From NCBI RefSeq assembly GCF_010906925.1, contig NZ_VTVE01000001.1, positions 1,178,001 to 1,242,000 of the forward strand: a stretch of 64,000 nucleotides of DNA, given 5' to 3'. The notes under the pieces were generated by a model. It was not told where the DNA came from. It was given only the letters and a program-made list of their open reading frames with translations, and made no database searches. The translations under genes and the position numbers were made by a program. Source of the stretch: Pseudobutyrivibrio xylanivorans. Its GTDB lineage: Bacteria > Bacillota > Clostridia > Lachnospirales > Lachnospiraceae. Positions 17,499-26,319 of the stretch are shown here, one piece after another; position 1 is the first letter of the stretch, and the number at the start of each line of letters is the position of its first letter.

Positions 17499-19832
17499 TT
17501 ATGCTTTATCACTCACATCCAGCTTGTGATATATAAAACTAATTGCAAAGCAAAGCATACCACAGACCAAAAAGCCAAGGGCTCTAATAGGCAGGCTGTT
17601 GTAACTAATATCCCAAAGGATAAGCTTTACAATACTAAACATTGATAACACCAGCCCGTATATACGAATTGGTTTATTTTCTTTTTTGAAGCCTATAACA
17701 ATTGACGTAATAGCAATCAATAAATATGTAATGGAGAATACAAATCCAGGTGCCGAACATACTCCAAGAATTATAATCGCTGCCACTGTATATTTAATTA
17801 CAATATACAATCCAAAACCTGGATTTATTCTCACAAGATTTGTAGTATTTACTCCAAATAAACCCAACAGAATCAGAGATAACAATGTAGTTTCAACAGC
17901 GCCATCTGCAACACCAAGCGCAGCTATTGCTCCAACCATCAAAAGTGAATTTATAATCCAAAAAACTACATTATCCTCTTCATCAATACTAGTCCATTTT
18001 TTATTTAAAACAACCAGCTGAATCACCAAACTGATTCCAAGAATAATTATATTTTTAATATCATAATTCAACCAAACATTACTATCTATAACATTAATAA
18101 AATCAATTAACACAAGATATCCAATAGCATAGGCTACATTATTGTACTTAACTGCCTTAGCCTTCTTGTTTTCAAAAATGACATCCGCCAATAATAATCC
18201 ATAACATACTAATTCACAAATTATTCTAAGCCAAGAATCTCGATCAAAATTAACAACTGGGTACAATGCAAGAACCCCGGCCAATATTCTAAAATGAACA
18301 TGCTGTAATTTGCGACCATAATATAATAATCCAGCCGCTATAAGTGGAACCAAAATAAATCCTTCTATAGTGCTATTAATTAATATTGTTCCCAAAATAC
18401 TTACTACACAAAATACCTGGAAAATTATCCCCATTGTTTTATCACTATAACTCAGAAGATATTTTTCAAATAACGCAATAGCAAAAACATCTATAGCTAT
18501 AGAAAGAATCCACATTTCCTTCATCAGGTGAAAACCTTCATGCCTACAAATAATCTGCGCTAATAAAACATGATTTACAACAAATGTTGTAATCAGTAAC
18601 TGCACAAACGAAAAAGCTTTTTCATTATCAGTCTTAACAAATCTATCTGCAACCACCCCAGTGAAAACAACAAAGAAAATTGCAAGGATAAATCCAATCC
18701 AATCAATTCCCATTGGATAATATTCAAGATTAGAAAATTTATAAACAATCAAAGCATACAATGTAATTATCGAAGTAATAACTACTCCTCCACACCACAT
18801 AATAAAATAGCCGTAATACTGCTTTTTTACAAAATTTGCAATGATAAAAGGCAATTCCGTTAACAGAAACAGAATCATCATAAAAGTTAAATTAAAGTCG
18901 CTTCCCAGAAAATCGATTGTAAGACACATAGACACTAAGATACCTATTTGACCTATAGCAGAAAAGATAAGGGATCTTTTAATGCCAAGATAACTTACAA
19001 AAATATCCCATAGTAATAAAAGAATATAAAGTACTATGAAATTATAGAATTCAAAATACGAATAGGAAATAATTGCAGAAATCAAAAGTGAGCCAACACC
19101 GCAGGCAGTCAGTGCAATAAATCCTTTATTTTTACCAGTGAACTTTTCTCCAACTCCTATAAGCCCAAAACTAAATAGGAACATTGCTACCATTTTAATC
19201 TCATCTGTAAGCACAGGTACAATAACTGTCGCAAACATAGCAAGAGCAATAAAAATCAAAACAGATGCTCCGGCAGCCATAGTGTTCTTACCTATGAATC
19301 TCTCCAACTTGCCAGTCTGCTGCTGATTCTTACTAACAACAGGCTCAACAACCTTCTGTTCTTGACCAACTGTCTCTATTTTAATTGTCCCCTGCTGTAT
19401 GATAGGAGAAATTGACTCATGCATATTTACAGCATTATCAAAAACCTCCTCTTCATTCTGTGTTGAATCTACAGCTTTATATTCTACTGTATTCTGGTCA
19501 TCATTGTTAACTTCCGGCTGAGAAATACTTGGATTTGAAGTAAATACCTGAGACTGTGCATCCAACTGTTCTTCAACTGATATTGCTTGATTCAATGTAT
19601 TATCAGCTATCGTACTAGTGAATGCCATATCATCCGAATTAGCAATTGATTGCTCAACCTCTTTGGATTCTATTAACGAATTATCAATTGAACGTTCTAT
19701 CTCATTAGCTTTCATAACCTTGATATCTTGCTTGAGATTTGAAAGCTCAATACTTGCAGAAGAAAGCGTTCTAACAATAGCGTCTATCCTTTCTTCCATT
19801 TCATCCAATCTCTGATTAACCTGTTCCATCAT
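17499..19832 (-). CDS. DUF2339-family polytopic membrane protein
   Basis: The 777-residue protein starts with a coiled coil (MEQVNQRLDEMEERIDAIVRTL, about 2-45) and a low-complexity acidic linker to about 190, then GKLERFIGKNT and some twenty membrane segments to the C-terminus. This layout is typical of DUF2339, a family of unknown function. It heads the leftward run to the Nudix and small membrane-protein genes. An AGGGAGAAGC ribosome site precedes the ATG. Just upstream are a promoter and the 52-bp repeat array. Confidence 0.75.
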   Translation of the reverse strand: MMEQVNQRLDEMEERIDAIVRTLSSASIELSNLKQDIKVMKANEIERSIDNSLIESKEVEQSIANSDDMAFTSTIADNTLNQAISVEEQLDAQSQVFTSNPSISQPEVNNDDQNTVEYKAVDSTQNEEEVFDNAVNMHESISPIIQQGTIKIETVGQEQKVVEPVVSKNQQQTGKLERFIGKNTMAAGASVLIFIALAMFATVIVPVLTDEIKMVAMFLFSFGLIGVGEKFTGKNKGFIALTACGVGSLLISAIISYSYFEFYNFIVLYILLLLWDIFVSYLGIKRSLIFSAIGQIGILVSMCLTIDFLGSDFNLTFMMILFLLTELPFIIANFVKKQYYGYFIMWCGGVVITSIITLYALIVYKFSNLEYYPMGIDWIGFILAIFFVVFTGVVADRFVKTDNEKAFSFVQLLITTFVVNHVLLAQIICRHEGFHLMKEMWILSIAIDVFAIALFEKYLLSYSDKTMGIIFQVFCVVSILGTILINSTIEGFILVPLIAAGLLYYGRKLQHVHFRILAGVLALYPVVNFDRDSWLRIICELVCYGLLLADVIFENKKAKAVKYNNVAYAIGYLVLIDFINVIDSNVWLNYDIKNIIILGISLVIQLVVLNKKWTSIDEEDNVVFWIINSLLMVGAIAALGVADGAVETTLLSLILLGLFGVNTTNLVRINPGFGLYIVIKYTVAAIIILGVCSAPGFVFSITYLLIAITSIVIGFKKENKPIRIYGLVLSMFSIVKLILWDISYNSLPIRALGFLVCGMLCFAISFIYHKLDVSDKA

Positions 19833-19877
19833 AGCTTCTCCCTTTTCTTACTATATGCAACCGTTCATATAAGTAGT

Positions 19878-19906
19878 ATTCTACTACTCCTATTGCTATA
19901 TTGCAA
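19878..19906 (-). promoter_or_regulatory. Promoter of the DUF2339 operon
   Basis: Leftward TTGCAA (19901-19906), a 17-bp spacer and TAGAAT (19878-19883) lie about 50 bp before the ATG. A small palindrome, AGTAG-TATT-CTACT, overlaps the -10. The repeat array begins 46 bp further upstream. Confidence 0.5.
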
Positions 19907-19951
19907 GTCCTTTCTTAAAAACCACCAACAACCGTCTCAACTCCCCTCTAA

Positions 19952-20419
19952 CTACTGCTTAATTCACTATTTCTAAATTTGGCAGTACCCATATTTAATA
20001 TTTCTACTGCTTATTACTAAAATCTATCTCTAGGCAGTAGTATTGTCATAGCCTACTACTGCTTATATTAAATAATCCAAATAAGGCAGTACCATTTTTT
20101 AAATTTTCTACTGCCTATATCACATATTTCAGCTCAGGCAGTATTATTTTCCAATATCCCTACTGCTTAAATCGAGCAATCCTATTTAAGCAGTAACATT
20201 TCTTAAGTTTACTACTGCTTATATCACATATTTCAGCTCAGGCAGTATTATTTTCCAATATCCCTACTGCTTAAATCGAGTATTCCTATTTAAGCAGTAT
20301 CATTTCTCAAATTTACTACTGCCTATATCACATATTTCATTTCAGGCAGTAGCCTCCCCAGATTCCCCTACTGCCTAAATCCAAAAATCCTTTACAGGCA
20401 GTAGCATTCCTAAAAACTT
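19952..20419. repeat. Nine-unit palindromic tandem array with exact 52-bp period
   Basis: CTACTGC starts at 19952, 20004, 20056, 20108, 20160, 20212, 20264, 20316 and 20368, always 52 bp apart. Each unit is CTACTGCYT, 20 variable AT-rich bases, RGCAGTA, then 16 variable bases. The outer arms are inverse complements. Units 4, 6 and 8 resemble one another, as do 5, 7 and 9, so a 104-bp dimer was copied. No reading frame crosses the array. It fills the gap between rny and the DUF2339 promoter. I know of no named element of this form. Confidence 0.9.
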
Positions 20420-20453
20420 GCCCGCCTCAGTAAAAATTCCCTAAAAATGGGTT

Positions 20454-20482
20454 CAAAAAAAGCGGGTGGATAACCACCCGCT
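20454..20482 (-). terminator. Terminator of rny
   Basis: AGCGGGTGG and CCACCCGCT form a perfect 9-bp stem followed on the minus strand by seven T. It starts 6 bp past the rny stop. Confidence 0.92.
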
Positions 20483-20487
20483 AAATT

Positions 20488-22038
20488 TTACTTTGCGTAA
20501 TCAGTAACTCGTGACTCACGAATAACATTAACCTTAATCTGTCCAGGATATTCAAGCTGTGACTCAATCTGCTTTGAAATATCTCTAGCCATGATTACCA
20601 TATCGGCATCTGTTACCTGTTCAGGAACAACCATGATTCGAATCTCTCTACCTGCCTGAATAGCAAAAGATTTCTCAACACCCTTAAATCCGTTTGAAAT
20701 TTCTTCAAGTTCTTTTAATCTGTTAGTATATGTCTCCATCGCCTCGCGACGAGCACCAGGTCTAGCTGCGCTAATAGTATCAGCTGCCTGTACAATACAA
20801 GCAATAAGTGTCTCTGGCTCAACATCACCATGATGTGCCTCAACAGCGTTAATAACTGTCTGTGACTCCTTATACTTGCGACATAAATCAGCACCAAGCT
20901 GTACATGAGTACCCTCTTGCTCTCTATCTACAGCCTTACCGATATCATGGAGTAATCCGGCGCGCTTAGCCATGCGGACATCAAGTCCAAGCTCAGCTGC
21001 AAGTAAGCCTGATAATTGAGCAACCTCGATAGAATGCTTAAGTACATTCTGTCCGTAGCTGGTTCTAAATTTCATCTTACCTAAAAGTCTAAGAAGCTCT
21101 GGGTGAATACCCTGAACACCAACCTCAAGAGCGGCTGCATCGCCTTCTTCTCTAATTTGCTGCTCAACTTCTTTCTTAGCCTTCTCTACTGTCTCCTCGA
21201 TTCTAGCTGGATGAATTCGTCCGTCTACAATGAGCTTTTCAAGTGCGATACGTGCAATCTCACGTCTCACTGGATCAAATGCTGATAAAATAACTGCCTC
21301 AGGAGTATCATCAATGATAAGCTCTACACCTGTCATTGTCTCTAAAGTACGAATATTTCGTCCCTCACGACCAATGATACGTCCCTTCATCTCATCATTA
21401 GGAAGCTGCACAACAGAGATTGTAGTCTCTGCAACATGATCTGCTGAACATTTCTGAATAGCACTAACAACAATGTCACGTGCCTTTTTATCAGCTTCAT
21501 CTTTTGCCTGTGCAAGGCTTTCCTTAATAAGCTTTGCTGCGTCTAATTTGACGTCTTCTTCTACAGATTTTAAAAGTTGTTCTTTTGCTTGTTCGGAGGT
21601 AAGTCCTGAGATTCTCTCTAGTTCCTGTATACGCTGTTGATTAAGCTTAGCAACCTCTTCACGCTGCTTGTTAAGCTGCTGTTCCTGACGAGCAAATTCA
21701 GCTTCCTTTTTCTCGCATGCATCTAATTTCTTTTCAAGGTTATCTTCCTTCTGTGAAATTCTATGCTCACTTCTCTGAATCTCTGCTCGGCGCTCACGGA
21801 TTTCCTTATCGAGATCGTTCTTCTGTCTCATGGCATCTTCTTTTGCCTCAAGCATGGCCTCTCTCTTTTTAGCCTCCGCGCTCTTAACTGCCTCATCAAT
21901 AATCTCACGAGCCTTTTCCTCAGCCGAGCCAATCTTTCTTTGGCCTTGTTTCTCGTGAATATTATTAGAAACAATAAGAGTACCCACAACTGCTACAACA
22001 GCAACGACAATTGCAACAATAATCGTTACTACGTCCAC
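20488..22038 (-). CDS. rny: Ribonuclease Y
   Basis: The 516-residue endonuclease starts mRNA decay at the membrane. It has an N-terminal membrane segment (about 3-24), a long coiled coil (about 35-190), a KH domain ([15 protein letters not shown], about 218-232) and an HD domain (HSIEVAQL... LLHDIGKA, about 335-370). Length and order are as in other RNase Y. It has its own promoter and terminator. Confidence 0.97.
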   Translation of the reverse strand: MDVVTIIVAIVVAVVAVVGTLIVSNNIHEKQGQRKIGSAEEKAREIIDEAVKSAEAKKREAMLEAKEDAMRQKNDLDKEIRERRAEIQRSEHRISQKEDNLEKKLDACEKKEAEFARQEQQLNKQREEVAKLNQQRIQELERISGLTSEQAKEQLLKSVEEDVKLDAAKLIKESLAQAKDEADKKARDIVVSAIQKCSADHVAETTISVVQLPNDEMKGRIIGREGRNIRTLETMTGVELIIDDTPEAVILSAFDPVRREIARIALEKLIVDGRIHPARIEETVEKAKKEVEQQIREEGDAAALEVGVQGIHPELLRLLGKMKFRTSYGQNVLKHSIEVAQLSGLLAAELGLDVRMAKRAGLLHDIGKAVDREQEGTHVQLGADLCRKYKESQTVINAVEAHHGDVEPETLIACIVQAADTISAARPGARREAMETYTNRLKELEEISNGFKGVEKSFAIQAGREIRIMVVPEQVTDADMVIMARDISKQIESQLEYPGQIKVNVIRESRVTDYAK

Positions 22039-22120
22039 AGGAGCACCTCCTTATTTAATTTTCTAATTGGAATATAAAATAAAAGCTATAATGCTCTCAT
22101 TTATAAACTTCAACATATTT

Positions 22121-22149
22121 AGTTTAACTGTCTAAAGTACGTCTGTCAA
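22121..22149 (-). promoter_or_regulatory. Promoter of rny
   Basis: Leftward TTGACA (22144-22149), a 17-bp spacer and TAAACT (22121-22126). About 80 nt of leader precede the AGGAGGTG ribosome site. Confidence 0.65.
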
Positions 22150-22243
22150 GACTAGTATACTAGATATAGTAGTCAGGCAAGGGCTTTACAATACTTTCAT
22201 ACAATAAGTAATATACTATGGGTATTTGTCCATAAAGCAACAG

Positions 22244-22837
22244 TTAATTTAAAGCTCTATTTATAGCCTCCGATGAGTATCCTCGTCCTGCTAAAAAGCG
22301 ATACATCTTTGCCTTCTGTTCATAGGTAGCCTCATCAGGATTGTATTCCTTTTTCTCTAGTAGGCGCTGAATCTGGTCGGTCTCATCACAGGTATATTCG
22401 TCTTCAAGAGCCCGCTCTATTACATCAGATTTAATGCCCTTATTCATCAAGTCCTGCTGTATACGCCGCTTACTGCGAGAATCCATATAAAAACGAATAT
22501 GACTACATGCCATCCTATAGTCATCTAAATAGCCATAATCATCTATGTAGGCTATGGCAATATCAATTATATCCGAAGGATATCCGCCCTCTCTCAGCTT
22601 GTCTCTTAGGTTCTTCTCAGAGCGATCCTGCTTTTCCAAAAGATGAAGAGCCCTCTTTTTACAACGAGGTATCAAAATATCCGCACATATCTGCTGATAA
22701 TCTGATGAAGATAACTCTGCCCCCTCCTCTATACCATAACTTTCATATTCTTTTTTATATAGAACAAAATCTGTCCCGCTATCGAGACAGATTTTCGCTC
22801 TTCCCTTTGTTAACTTAACAAGAGACTTAACATACAT
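22244..22837 (-). CDS. recX: RecX-family regulator of RecA
   Basis: The 197-residue protein is made of three-helix RecX repeats, with signatures such as DRSEKNLRDKLREGGYPSDIIDIAIAY. It starts 2 bp after the recA stop, so it is cotranscribed and probably shares LexA control. RecX proteins limit RecA filaments by direct binding. About 200 bp without a gene separate it from the rny promoter. Confidence 0.9.
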   Translation of the reverse strand: MYVKSLVKLTKGRAKICLDSGTDFVLYKKEYESYGIEEGAELSSSDYQQICADILIPRCKKRALHLLEKQDRSEKNLRDKLREGGYPSDIIDIAIAYIDDYGYLDDYRMACSHIRFYMDSRSKRRIQQDLMNKGIKSDVIERALEDEYTCDETDQIQRLLEKKEYNPDEATYEQKAKMYRFLAGRGYSSEAINRALN

Positions 22838-22839
22838 GA

Positions 22840-23895
22840 TTATTCAATAACCTCTGCTGGAATATCTTCCTTTTCTCCACCAACTAAACCGATTTCAGTC
22901 TCATCTGCCTCAGCATAATGATCGCGAATAGCAGATGCAATCTCCTCGCATACATCTGGATTCTGCTTGAGATAAAGCTTAGCATTCTCACGGCCCTGGC
23001 CAATCTTCTCACCAAGGTAAGCATACCAAGCGCCAGACTTCTGAACGATATCCAAATTAGTAGCTACATCAAGAATATCACCCTCACGAGAGATACCCTC
23101 ACCAAACATAATATCAAACTCTGCCTCTCTGAAAGGAGGTGCGATCTTGTTCTTTACAATCTTTGCACGAGTTCTATTACCGATAACCTCGCCACCCTGC
23201 TTTAATGCCTCGATACGACGAACATCGATACGTACTGAAGCATAGAACTTAAGAGCACGACCACCAGTTGTAGTCTCTGGATTACCAAACATAACGCCTA
23301 CCTTCTCACGAAGCTGGTTGATAAAGATAACTACGCAGTTAGTCTTAGCTACAATACCTGTAAGCTTTCTCATAGCCTGAGACATAAGACGTGCATGAAG
23401 ACCAACATGAGAATCACCCATATCGCCATCAATCTCTGCCTTTGGTACAAGGGCTGCAACTGAGTCGACTACGATAATATCCATAGCTCCTGAACGAACC
23501 ATAGTCTCTGTAATCTCAAGAGCCTGCTCACCATTATCAGGCTGTGAAATGTATAAGTCGTCAATATTAACACCAATTGCCTTAGCGTATTTAGGATCAA
23601 GGGCATGCTCAGCATCGATGAAACCTGCAATACCGCCTGCCTTCTGAACCTCTGCTACTGCATGAAGTGCAAGTGTAGTCTTACCAGATGATTCTGGTCC
23701 ATATATCTCAATAATACGGCCCTTAGGGAATCCACCCTGACCAAGAGCAATATCAAGGCTGATAGAACCAGTAGGAACTGTCTCTACCTGAATATTAGCT
23801 CCCTCACCGAGCTTCATAACTGAACCCTTACCGTACTGCTTCTCAATCTGTGAAATAGCCGCATCTAATGCTCTTAATTTATCTTCGTTTGCCAT
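22840..23895 (-). CDS. recA: Recombinase A
   Basis: The 351-residue RecA has Walker A (GPESSGKTT, about 65-73), Walker B ([11 protein letters not shown]) and the L2 loop ([17 protein letters not shown]). It forms filaments on single-stranded DNA for strand exchange and triggers LexA self-cleavage. A GGAGGT site precedes the ATG. A LexA-type box lies just downstream of the promoter, and recX follows directly. Confidence 0.98.
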   Translation of the reverse strand: MANEDKLRALDAAISQIEKQYGKGSVMKLGEGANIQVETVPTGSISLDIALGQGGFPKGRIIEIYGPESSGKTTLALHAVAEVQKAGGIAGFIDAEHALDPKYAKAIGVNIDDLYISQPDNGEQALEITETMVRSGAMDIIVVDSVAALVPKAEIDGDMGDSHVGLHARLMSQAMRKLTGIVAKTNCVVIFINQLREKVGVMFGNPETTTGGRALKFYASVRIDVRRIEALKQGGEVIGNRTRAKIVKNKIAPPFREAEFDIMFGEGISREGDILDVATNLDIVQKSGAWYAYLGEKIGQGRENAKLYLKQNPDVCEEIASAIRDHYAEADETEIGLVGGEKEDIPAEVIE

Positions 23896-23913
23896 TTTAT
23901 AAAACCTCCGTTC

Positions 23914-23927
23914 GGAACAACTGTTCG
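23914..23927 (-). promoter_or_regulatory. LexA (SOS) box of recA
   Basis: The minus strand reads CGAACAGTTGTTCC. It fits the Firmicutes consensus CGAAC-N4-GTTCG at all but the last base. It lies between the -10 box and the recA start, where binding would block transcription. Confidence 0.8.
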
Positions 23928-23940
23928 TTCTTTAAATATA

Positions 23941-23969
23941 ATAATAGATAAACACATAATAAAAGTCAA
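23941..23969 (-). promoter_or_regulatory. Promoter of recA
   Basis: Leftward TTGACT (23964-23969), a 17-bp spacer and TATTAT (23941-23946), directly upstream of the LexA box. Confidence 0.7.
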
Positions 23970-23999
23970 CAACAATTTTGGGAAAAATAAGAAAAAAAC

Positions 24000-24028
24000 A
24001 AAAAAGACAGTGGCGACTGCCACTGCCC
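24000..24028 (-). terminator. Terminator of prfC
   Basis: GGCAGTGGC and GCCACTGTC pair around AGTC and are followed by TTTTTTG on the minus strand. It separates prfC from recA. Confidence 0.88.
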
Positions 24029-24067
24029 ATTAATATACATGTGATTATCAATATCGTCAAGTCTAAA

Positions 24068-25657
24068 TTAGTCTCGACCAAACTCAGAAAGAACAAGTCC
24101 TTCATTTCTATCCTGAACCATACCAACTGACCAAGAATTAACAAACAAAAGAAGTGGTCTATCCTTTAGATCTTTAATCTTCTTCATGTCTGAGGTACCA
24201 GAAATCTTGTTGATATCATAGTCTCCCTCAATCCATCTAATATGCTCATAAGGAAGATTCTCAAGACCTATCTCTACATTGTATTCATTGTTAAGACGGT
24301 ACTTAAGCACATCAAACTGAAGCACACCAACAACACCTACAATAATCTCTTCCATACCTGTATTGTACTCTTGGAAAATCTGGATAGCACCTTCCTGTGC
24401 AATCTGTGTAATTCCCTTCATGAACTGCTTACGCTTCATAGTATCAATCTGTCGAACACGTGCAAAATGCTCAGGAGCGAATGTAGGAATTCCTTCGAAC
24501 TTGAATGTCTTTTTAGCAGAAGTAAATGTATCACCAATGCTGTAAAGACCTGGATCAAACACACCAATAATATCTCCCGCATAAGCCTTGTCTACTATCT
24601 TGCGCTCATCAGCCATCATCTGCTGTGGAGCAGAAAGCTTAGACTTACGGCCTCCCTGCACATGAGTGTATTCCTTAGTAGCATCAAATGTACCGGAACA
24701 AATACGTAAAAATGCCACTCTATCTCTGTGTGCCTTGTTCATATTAGCCTGAATCTTAAATACAAATGCAGAGAAATCCTCAGAAAATGGACTAATCTCA
24801 CCTGCATCACTCATACGAGGAAGTGGGCTATATGTCATCTTAAGGAAATGTTCAAGGAAAGTCTCTACACCAAAGTTAGTAAGGGCCGAACCAAAGAATA
24901 CAGGTGAAAGCTCACCCTTAGTAACAAGGTCCTGATTAAACTCAGCTCCAGCACCATCTAAAAGCTCAAGCTCTTCCATTAACTGTTCGTATTTCTCATC
25001 ACCGATTTCTTCCTTAAGAGCAGGATCATCGATTGAAAGGATACGCTCTTCGCCCTGCTTTGTACCCTTCTGAGTGTCAGAGAACATGCGAACTGTACGC
25101 TCATTTCTGTCGTATACACCCTTGAATTCCTTGCCGGAACCAATTGGCCAGTTAACAGGCACAGTAGCAATACCAAGCTCATTTTCAATATCATCAAGAA
25201 GCTCAAATGTATCATTAGCATCTCTATCCATCTTGTTGATAAATGTAAAAATAGGAATATGTCTCATAACGCAGACCTTGAAAAGCTTTCTAGTCTGTGC
25301 CTCAACACCCTTAGATGCATCAATAACCATTACTGCAGAATCTGCAGCCATAAGTGTACGATATGTATCCTCTGAGAAATCCTGATGTCCAGGTGTATCA
25401 AGAATATTGATGCAATAACCGTCATATTCAAACTGAAGAACCGAAGAAGTAACAGAAATACCTCTCTCCTTCTCGATTTCCATCCAGTCAGAAACTGCAT
25501 GTCTAGCTGTGGCCTTACCCTTAACAGAACCAGCCAAATTAATCTGTCCACCGTACAATAGGAACTTCTCTGTAAGAGTAGTCTTACCAGCATCGGGATG
25601 GGAAATAATCGCAAATGTACGACGTCTCTTTATCTCTTGCTCAACTGTATAAGCCAT
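24068..25657 (-). CDS. prfC: Peptide chain release factor 3
   Basis: The 529-residue translation GTPase has G1 (SHPDAGKTTL, about 20), the RF3-type switch with KGKATARHAVSDWMEIEKERGISV, G3 (DTPGHQDF) and G4 (NKMDRD). It releases class I release factors from the ribosome after termination. A GGAGGT ribosome site is present. Its leader contains one of the three roughly 95-nt palindromic elements. Confidence 0.96.
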   Translation of the reverse strand: MAYTVEQEIKRRRTFAIISHPDAGKTTLTEKFLLYGGQINLAGSVKGKATARHAVSDWMEIEKERGISVTSSVLQFEYDGYCINILDTPGHQDFSEDTYRTLMAADSAVMVIDASKGVEAQTRKLFKVCVMRHIPIFTFINKMDRDANDTFELLDDIENELGIATVPVNWPIGSGKEFKGVYDRNERTVRMFSDTQKGTKQGEERILSIDDPALKEEIGDEKYEQLMEELELLDGAGAEFNQDLVTKGELSPVFFGSALTNFGVETFLEHFLKMTYSPLPRMSDAGEISPFSEDFSAFVFKIQANMNKAHRDRVAFLRICSGTFDATKEYTHVQGGRKSKLSAPQQMMADERKIVDKAYAGDIIGVFDPGLYSIGDTFTSAKKTFKFEGIPTFAPEHFARVRQIDTMKRKQFMKGITQIAQEGAIQIFQEYNTGMEEIIVGVVGVLQFDVLKYRLNNEYNVEIGLENLPYEHIRWIEGDYDINKISGTSDMKKIKDLKDRPLLLFVNSWSVGMVQDRNEGLVLSEFGRD

Positions 25658-25677
25658 CTATACCTCCAAACAACCTA

Positions 25678-25770
25678 AGTCCGCTTGTTACACTCTCAAG
25701 CCTGATATTGCTTACGTTCACTAAATGTGAACTTCCGCAACACTCAGAGTTTGATAGTTACAAGCTCATT
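25678..25770 (-). repeat. Palindromic intergenic element, copy 1
   Basis: A 93-bp imperfect palindrome lies between rpsU and prfC. The outer stem is GCTTGT/ACAAGC, and the tip is GTTCAC-TAAAT-GTGAAC. It shares most positions with copy 2 at 39232, including AGTCCGCTT, CTCAAGCCTGA and CACTCAGAG. See the finding on this family. Confidence 0.8.
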
Positions 25771-25815
25771 AAAATACTTTAAGATGCAAAAATAAATTTA
25801 TCACATACAAACCGA

Positions 25816-25850
25816 AAAATAGCCTATATCGCCGCGACGATATAGGCCAT
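25816..25850 (-). terminator. Terminator of rpsU
   Basis: GGCCTATATCGTC and GGCGATATAGGC form a strong stem followed by TATTTTTC on the minus strand. Confidence 0.85.
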
Positions 25851-25880
25851 AACTTCATAGTTTGTAAGCTGTAAAACTGA

Positions 25881-26054
25881 TTAGTATTTACGCTTTCTAG
25901 CAGCCTCAGACTTCTTCTTACGCTTTACTGAAGGCTTCTCATAGTGCTCACGCTTACGAATCTCCTGCTGGATGCCAGCCTTAGCACAGTTTCTCTTAAA
26001 TCTACGAAGAGCGCTGTCTAATGACTCGTTTTCTTTAACTGTAACATATGACAT
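25881..26054 (-). CDS. rpsU: 30S ribosomal protein S21
   Basis: A 57-residue basic protein begins [20 protein letters not shown] and ends in a Lys/Arg-rich tail ([14 protein letters not shown]). This is the complete S21 sequence pattern and length. S21 helps the 30S subunit select initiation sites. A GGAGGGAGG site lies about 12 nt before the ATG. A terminator follows, so it is probably a single-gene unit. Confidence 0.95.
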   Translation of the reverse strand: MSYVTVKENESLDSALRRFKRNCAKAGIQQEIRKREHYEKPSVKRKKKSEAARKRKY

Positions 26055-26161
26055 AGTCTAATCCTAACCTCCCTCCATTTGGGGACTTGTACTCATTAAT
26101 CTAAAAGCACTAACGTGTATTTTAGCATATAATCAATATTTGTCAACTACTTTCTATTTAA

Positions 26162-26281
26162 TTAAAATTCAAAACTAGCAATATATTCGTAATTATCTCC
26201 CGGCATAGCAATACCTGGATTAGAAACCTTGAACGATAAGGTCTTTCCACCATCTTTACATTCAAAATAAATATGTTTAAA
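26162..26281 (-). pseudogene. 3' remnant of an unidentified gene
   Basis: Between the alaS terminator and rpsU an open minus-strand frame without a proper start reads KHIYFECKDGGKTLSFKVSN, then PGIAMPGDNYEYIASFEF and a stop. The strand-rich pattern reads like the C-terminal end of a small beta-barrel protein. The upstream part is gone, cut where the alaS terminator begins. I do not recognise the family with confidence. Confidence 0.3.
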
Positions 26282-26282
26282 C

Positions 26283-26311
26283 AAAAAGCCCTAAAGCTAT
26301 GCTTTAAGGCT
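26283..26311 (-). terminator. Terminator of alaS
   Basis: GCCTTAAAGC and GCTTTAGGGC pair around AT and are followed by TTTTTG on the minus strand, 9 bp after the alaS stop. Confidence 0.85.
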
Positions 26312-26319
26312 TAAATATC

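Noticed and set aside
19952-20419. CRISPR array
   Set aside because: Repeat parts are short and diverged, the 16- and 20-bp parts recur between units instead of being unique spacers, and no cas gene is in the window.
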